From: Caryophanales bacterium UBA6768
Lineage (GTDB): Bacteria > Bacillota > Bacilli > Bacillales_D > Amphibacillaceae
Length of the DNA: 16,824 nt
Reading direction: 5' to 3'
NCBI GenBank assembly: GCA_002453315.1
Contig: DKGO01000049.1
Location: 1-16,824 of the forward strand
The notes under the pieces were generated by a model that had not been told where the DNA came from, searched no databases, and worked only from the letters and a program-made list of their open reading frames with translations. Of the stretch, positions 13,785 to 16,824 are shown piece by piece. The position numbers were made by a program, and so were the translations under genes. How positions within the stretch are numbered: position 1 is the first letter of the stretch; each line of letters begins with the position of its first letter.

Positions 13785-14684
13785 ATGCAAGAGAGACAGA
13801 TATTTTTTTATAGTGAAGGAAATAAACTAGATGGGACACTTTATCTCCCTGATAATTATCAAGATGGAGAAAAGTTGCCTGCCATTATACCAAATTCCGG
13901 TTATCAAGGTTTTAACGAATTTTATCCTCGCCTATTTGCCCATCATTTGACAGAAGCCGGTTTTATTTGCCTTGGATTCGATTATCGAGGGTTTGCAAAT
14001 AGTGAAGGAGAACAAGGCAGGGTTATTTTAGATGAGCAAATAGAAGATATAATAAATGCGGTTACTTTTTTACAAGCACAAAATGAAGTCAACCCCGATG
14101 CAATTGGTTTAATTGGATGGGGAATGGGTGCAGCGAATGTGGTTAGCGCAACCGCTCGGGACCAACGGGTGAAGGCAGTTGCTGCCCTAAATGGCTTTTT
14201 TAATGGGTCAAGATGGTTAAAATCAATACATTCTTATGTTGATTGGGTGGAAATTGTTAAAATGATTGAAGAGGATAGAATAAGACGCGTAGTGCACGGA
14301 GAATCCTTGCCAGAAGACCCGTTTATACATTATCCACTTGATCCTGCAACAAATGATTATGTCCAAAGGGAATTAGCACCTTTATCCCCTTTCGGGAAAA
14401 AAACACAATTACAATTTACGGATTCAATCATTCAAATGAATGCCGAAAATCTAGTGTCCGATATTTCCCCCCGGCCAATTTTTATTGGACATGGGAAACA
14501 CAATTTATTACACCCAATGGAGGAATCCGAGTCACTATATAAAAAAGCACATGAACCAAAGCAATTTTATGTCATTAACGGAAAGCACAATGATTTCATG
14601 TATCATGACCACGAAGAATTCCATCGTTTGACATCAAAGTTAAAGGATTTTTTTCAAAAGAGTTTGACAGTTGTTCCCGTATAA
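13785..14684 (+). CDS. Alpha/beta-hydrolase-fold protein with altered catalytic triad
   Basis: This 299-residue cytoplasmic protein has the fold of dienelactone-hydrolase/peptidase-S9-like alpha/beta hydrolases: an oxyanion region (IIPNSGYQG), DYRGFANSEG, the nucleophile elbow, and a C-terminal FIGHGKHN...KHNDF part. The elbow reads GWGMG (111-115), so the nucleophile Ser is Gly113. The usual acid Asp appears as Asn240 (HGKHN), while His268 remains. It therefore should not act as a classical serine esterase. It may be a pseudoenzyme, a binding protein or an enzyme of another chemistry. ATG at 13785 has GGAGG 7 nt upstream. ATGs at 13749 and 13764 lack such a site. It is the last gene of the importer operon (66-nt gap, no terminator before it). 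Confidence 0.85.
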   Translation: MQERQIFFYSEGNKLDGTLYLPDNYQDGEKLPAIIPNSGYQGFNEFYPRLFAHHLTEAGFICLGFDYRGFANSEGEQGRVILDEQIEDIINAVTFLQAQNEVNPDAIGLIGWGMGAANVVSATARDQRVKAVAALNGFFNGSRWLKSIHSYVDWVEIVKMIEEDRIRRVVHGESLPEDPFIHYPLDPATNDYVQRELAPLSPFGKKTQLQFTDSIIQMNAENLVSDISPRPIFIGHGKHNLLHPMEESESLYKKAHEPKQFYVINGKHNDFMYHDHEEFHRLTSKLKDFFQKSLTVVPV

Positions 14685-14711
14685 ATTTAGTTTTAGTATT
14701 AAAAAAACATG

Positions 14712-14743
14712 CTGTTAGGAATGATCCTCCTAACAGTTTTTTT
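14712..14743 (+). terminator. Terminator of the importer operon
   Basis: CTGTTAGGA (14712-14720) pairs perfectly with TCCTAACAG (14728-14736) across a 7-nt loop and is followed by seven T. It lies 27 nt after the hydrolase-like gene. An A-run upstream would also allow some termination on the other strand. Confidence 0.92.
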
Positions 14744-14857
14744 GATATAGTGATTTTGGTCAATTTAACCACTTCCTATTAACATCGTTTAAAAAATTCA
14801 ATCGAAGCTTAATTTGAACGGTTTAATTGCATTTGAGGTTGCTTAAATTTGTTAATC

Positions 14858-14893
14858 AATTCATATGAATTACCTCACTTTTTCATGTATAAT
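14858..14893 (+). promoter_or_regulatory. Palindrome and -10 box before the DinB-family gene
   Basis: A perfect 14-bp palindrome AATTCATATGAATT (14858-14871) lies just upstream of TATAAT (14888-14893), covering the position expected for a -35 box. No good -35 hexamer is visible, so the palindrome may be an operator for a repressor or activator. Initiation near 14900 would give a leader of under 20 nt. Confidence 0.4.
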
Positions 14894-14917
14894 GAAATTG
14901 GAAAAGGAGCTGACATA

Positions 14918-15373
14918 ATGGAATCGATGAAAATGTTTAAGTATAATCGAACTTCTACTTTAATTTTATTACCAAAATTAGAGGAGGAGGTTTGGGATAT
15001 TCAACCAGATAATTTTCCGAATACGATACGTTGGAATGCGGGCCATATTTATGCGGAAGCTGAGGGGTTTTTACATGATGCTGACAATAATTACGAAATA
15101 ATACGACCGGCATGGATGGATCTTTTTCTTGATGGGACACGCCCTTCTGAATGGCATGGGGATGTGCCAACTAAAGATGAAATTATTGAAGCATTACGTG
15201 AACAAGAAAGCCGTATAGAGAGTTTTTTCGATGGAAAGTATCATAATAAAGCAACAAAAACTCGTGATTTACATGGTACATTGCTTGACACGGTTGATTC
15301 ATCTTTACAATTTATTACTTGGCACGAAGGGTTACATTTAGGTGTTTTAAAATCCCTTCGCTTACTCGTTTGA
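14918..15373 (+). CDS. DinB-family (four-helix, His-triad) protein
   Basis: This 151-residue cytoplasmic protein matches the DinB/YfiT-like fold: a helical bundle with three His positioned to bind a metal, His43 (RWNAGHIY), His136 and His140 (TWHEGLHLG). Members include thiol-dependent transferases (bacillithiol or mycothiol related) and many damage-inducible proteins of unknown activity. The name alone does not show which applies here. ATG at 14918 is chosen because AAGGAG (14904-14909) lies 8 nt upstream and the helix 1 sequence begins there. The gene is monocistronic, between two strong terminators. Confidence 0.85.
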   Translation: MESMKMFKYNRTSTLILLPKLEEEVWDIQPDNFPNTIRWNAGHIYAEAEGFLHDADNNYEIIRPAWMDLFLDGTRPSEWHGDVPTKDEIIEALREQESRIESFFDGKYHNKATKTRDLHGTLLDTVDSSLQFITWHEGLHLGVLKSLRLLV

Positions 15374-15388
15374 TATTAAATTTGTATT

Positions 15389-15426
15389 TTAGCTTACCAA
15401 CTTTATGTTTGGTAAGCTAATTTTTT
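15389..15426 (+). terminator. Terminator after the DinB-family gene
   Basis: A perfect 12-bp stem (TTAGCTTACCAA at 15389-15400, TTGGTAAGCTAA at 15409-15420) with an 8-nt loop is followed by six T. Confidence 0.92.
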
Positions 15427-15467
15427 CGTGAAAATTTCTATTAATGTAAGAGTATTTAGACAATTTA

Positions 15468-15481
15468 TGCTAAAATATAAT
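15468..15481 (+). promoter_or_regulatory. Candidate extended -10 promoter of the YtvI-like gene
   Basis: TGCTAAAAT (15468-15476) fits an extended -10 box (TGnTAnnnT). It runs directly into an overlapping TATAAT (15476-15481). No -35 hexamer is well placed. The leader would be about 30-35 nt and contains the AGGAGG ribosome binding site at 15502-15507. Confidence 0.35.
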
Positions 15482-15516
15482 TATATCTACCAGCTTTTTT
15501 TAGGAGGGCGTATTAC

Positions 15517-16641
15517 ATGTTTAAAAACAAATATATTTCAATTTTATTACGTCTTCTTATCGTTATTTCCATAACCGTTGTTGGTGGATTTGCTATTTAT
15601 TTTATAGGTAAAATCACCATTCCGTTTATTATTGGTTTCATTATTTCCTTTGTCATTCAACCTCTTGTTGATTTTTTTCAAGAAAAGACAAAAATGAAAC
15701 GAGGTTTTGCAGTGCTGACCTCTATGATTACCATTCTTGCGGTCATTTCCGCTGCAATAACCCTCTTAGTAAATGAGGCGATTCAAGGTTTTGCCTATTT
15801 GGCAAAAATTATCCCTGTACAATATGAAAAATTTTCAGTTTATATAGAGGACCTTTATTTAACGAAGGTTTATCCTTATTATCAAAATTTATTAAATGTT
15901 TTCCGTGGGCTTGACCAAAGTGAACGTTCAACAATTTTAGAAAGTATGCAAATGATTGGATCAAAATTAACCGATGCATTTAGTAATCTAATTCAAGCAA
16001 CGGGAAATGGTCTCTATATGACAATTACAAAAATACCGAATGTGGCGACGATTTTAGTCATCTCCTTATTAGCGACATTTTTTATTAGTAAAGACTGGCA
16101 TCGAATAATTCGGAAAATGCACCAAATCATTCCCCGACCTGTTCATTCCAAAATAAATAAAATTTATGAAGGACTGCAACGGGCATTACTCGGATTTCTA
16201 AAGGCAGAGTTTAAATTGACGTTCATTTCAGCTGTTATCGCCTTTATCGGGCTACTTATTTTACAGGTGAATAATGCCCTATCGATTGCGCTCATAATAT
16301 GGGTTGTTGATTTTTTACCATATCTCGGGGCAATTTTGATATTCCTTCCATGGGTCATTTATTCATTTGCTACAGGAAATATTTTTCTCGGTATTGGATT
16401 ATCAATCCTATATGGACTCATTGTTTTACAACGGCAATTAATTAAACCAAAAATTTTATCGACGAGTATTGGTATCAGTCCCCTACTTGTTTTAGTAACG
16501 ATGTACGTCGGTTTTAAATTAATTGGTTTAATTGGAATTGTGATAGGTCCCCTCACCTTTATATTTATTAAAATTTTATATGAGACGGAAATTTTAAAGG
16601 AAATTTGGGATTATATTTATTTAGGTAAAAAAAGTCAATAA
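15517..16641 (+). CDS. ytvI: YtvI-like AI-2E-family membrane protein
   Basis: This 374-residue polytopic membrane protein of the AI-2E/PerM transporter family has about eight hydrophobic segments. The long soluble loop (about 90-160) separates the N-terminal helices from the C-terminal set. The late DFLPYLGAILIFLPW segment is the family signature. Length and organisation fit YtvI, a sporulation-associated integral membrane protein in Bacillus, but other AI-2E paralogues look similar, so the gene symbol is tentative. Family members export small molecules or exchange ions. The start has AGGAGG 9 nt upstream. No clear terminator follows before the tandem repeat array. Confidence 0.75.
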   Translation: MFKNKYISILLRLLIVISITVVGGFAIYFIGKITIPFIIGFIISFVIQPLVDFFQEKTKMKRGFAVLTSMITILAVISAAITLLVNEAIQGFAYLAKIIPVQYEKFSVYIEDLYLTKVYPYYQNLLNVFRGLDQSERSTILESMQMIGSKLTDAFSNLIQATGNGLYMTITKIPNVATILVISLLATFFISKDWHRIIRKMHQIIPRPVHSKINKIYEGLQRALLGFLKAEFKLTFISAVIAFIGLLILQVNNALSIALIIWVVDFLPYLGAILIFLPWVIYSFATGNIFLGIGLSILYGLIVLQRQLIKPKILSTSIGISPLLVLVTMYVGFKLIGLIGIVIGPLTFIFIKILYETEILKEIWDYIYLGKKSQ

Positions 16642-16693
16642 CTTGTTTCCGTATTTTTAAGTATACTCTTGGAAAAAACAACAAATAATTTGT

Positions 16694-16824
16694 CTGTTAT
16701 GGGCGGTCAGTTCGGTTTATGAGCGTTCAGTTCAGTTTATGAGCGGCCACTTCAATTTATGAGCGGTCACTTCGGTTTATGAGCGTTCAGTTCAGTTTAT
16801 GGGCGGCCACTTCAATTTATGAGC
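16694..16824. repeat. 20-bp tandem repeat array, truncated at the window end
   Basis: Six full 20-nt units (from 16701) plus a partial seventh run to the window edge, and TGTTAT before 16701 resembles a decayed unit end. The consensus is GAGCGGTCACTTCGGTTTAT. Units fall into three variants repeating in order, so 16701-16760 and 16761-16820 form a 60-bp higher-order repeat with 57 of 60 bases identical. Unit 2 and unit 5 are identical. The array is non-coding as far as seen, has no spacers (so is not CRISPR), and is more GC-rich than its surroundings. Confidence 0.9.

Noticed and set aside
16701..16824. Terminal repeats as a CRISPR array
   Set aside because: The 20-nt units are directly adjacent with no unique spacers, and no cas gene is nearby.

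Overview
The window looks like chromosomal DNA from a low-GC, endospore-forming Bacillaceae species. Supporting signs are strong AGGAGG-type ribosome binding sites, frequent TTG/GTG codons near starts, a lipobox lipoprotein, a YtvI-like sporulation membrane protein, a Yip1-family membrane protein, a DinB-family protein and Rho-independent terminators. I cannot name the species. No rRNA, tRNA, CRISPR array, insertion sequence or phage gene was seen.

Layout. The left part (1-3900) is ordinary housekeeping/accessory DNA: a small Asn-rich lipoprotein (minus strand), a HAD-family phosphatase, an O6-methylguanine-DNA methyltransferase, a CPBP-family membrane protease whose ribosome binding site lies in a perfect 10-bp inverted repeat, and a Yip1-family membrane protein (minus strand). 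The right part (14.9-16.8 kb) holds a DinB-family protein, a YtvI/AI-2E-family membrane protein and a 20-bp tandem repeat array that runs off the window end.

The centre (about 4.18-14.75 kb) is the main interest and reads as one sigma-54-controlled catabolic island. A DUF6282-type amidohydrolase-like protein and a D-2-hydroxyacid dehydrogenase lie behind a near-consensus sigma-54 (-24/-12) promoter. They are followed by a Cache-HAMP-PAS sensor histidine kinase and its NtrC-type sigma-54 activator. After a terminator comes a second near-consensus sigma-54 promoter driving an OpuC/ProX-like (quaternary-amine-type) ABC importer (permease, ATPase, permease, binding lipoprotein) and an alpha/beta-hydrolase-fold protein, closed by a strong terminator.

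How they may work together (inference): the kinase senses an extracellular ligand and phosphorylates the activator. The activator binds AT-rich dyad elements found upstream of both sigma-54 promoters, with a third copy just upstream of the kinase gene. RNA polymerase-sigma-54 then transcribes the importer and the metabolic enzymes. A near-perfect cre site between the candidate enhancer and the second sigma-54 promoter suggests CcpA catabolite repression. The substrate is unknown. The combination of importer type, amidohydrolase-like enzyme, 2-hydroxyacid dehydrogenase and a hydrolase-fold protein lacking its catalytic Ser and Asp does not match a pathway I recognise.
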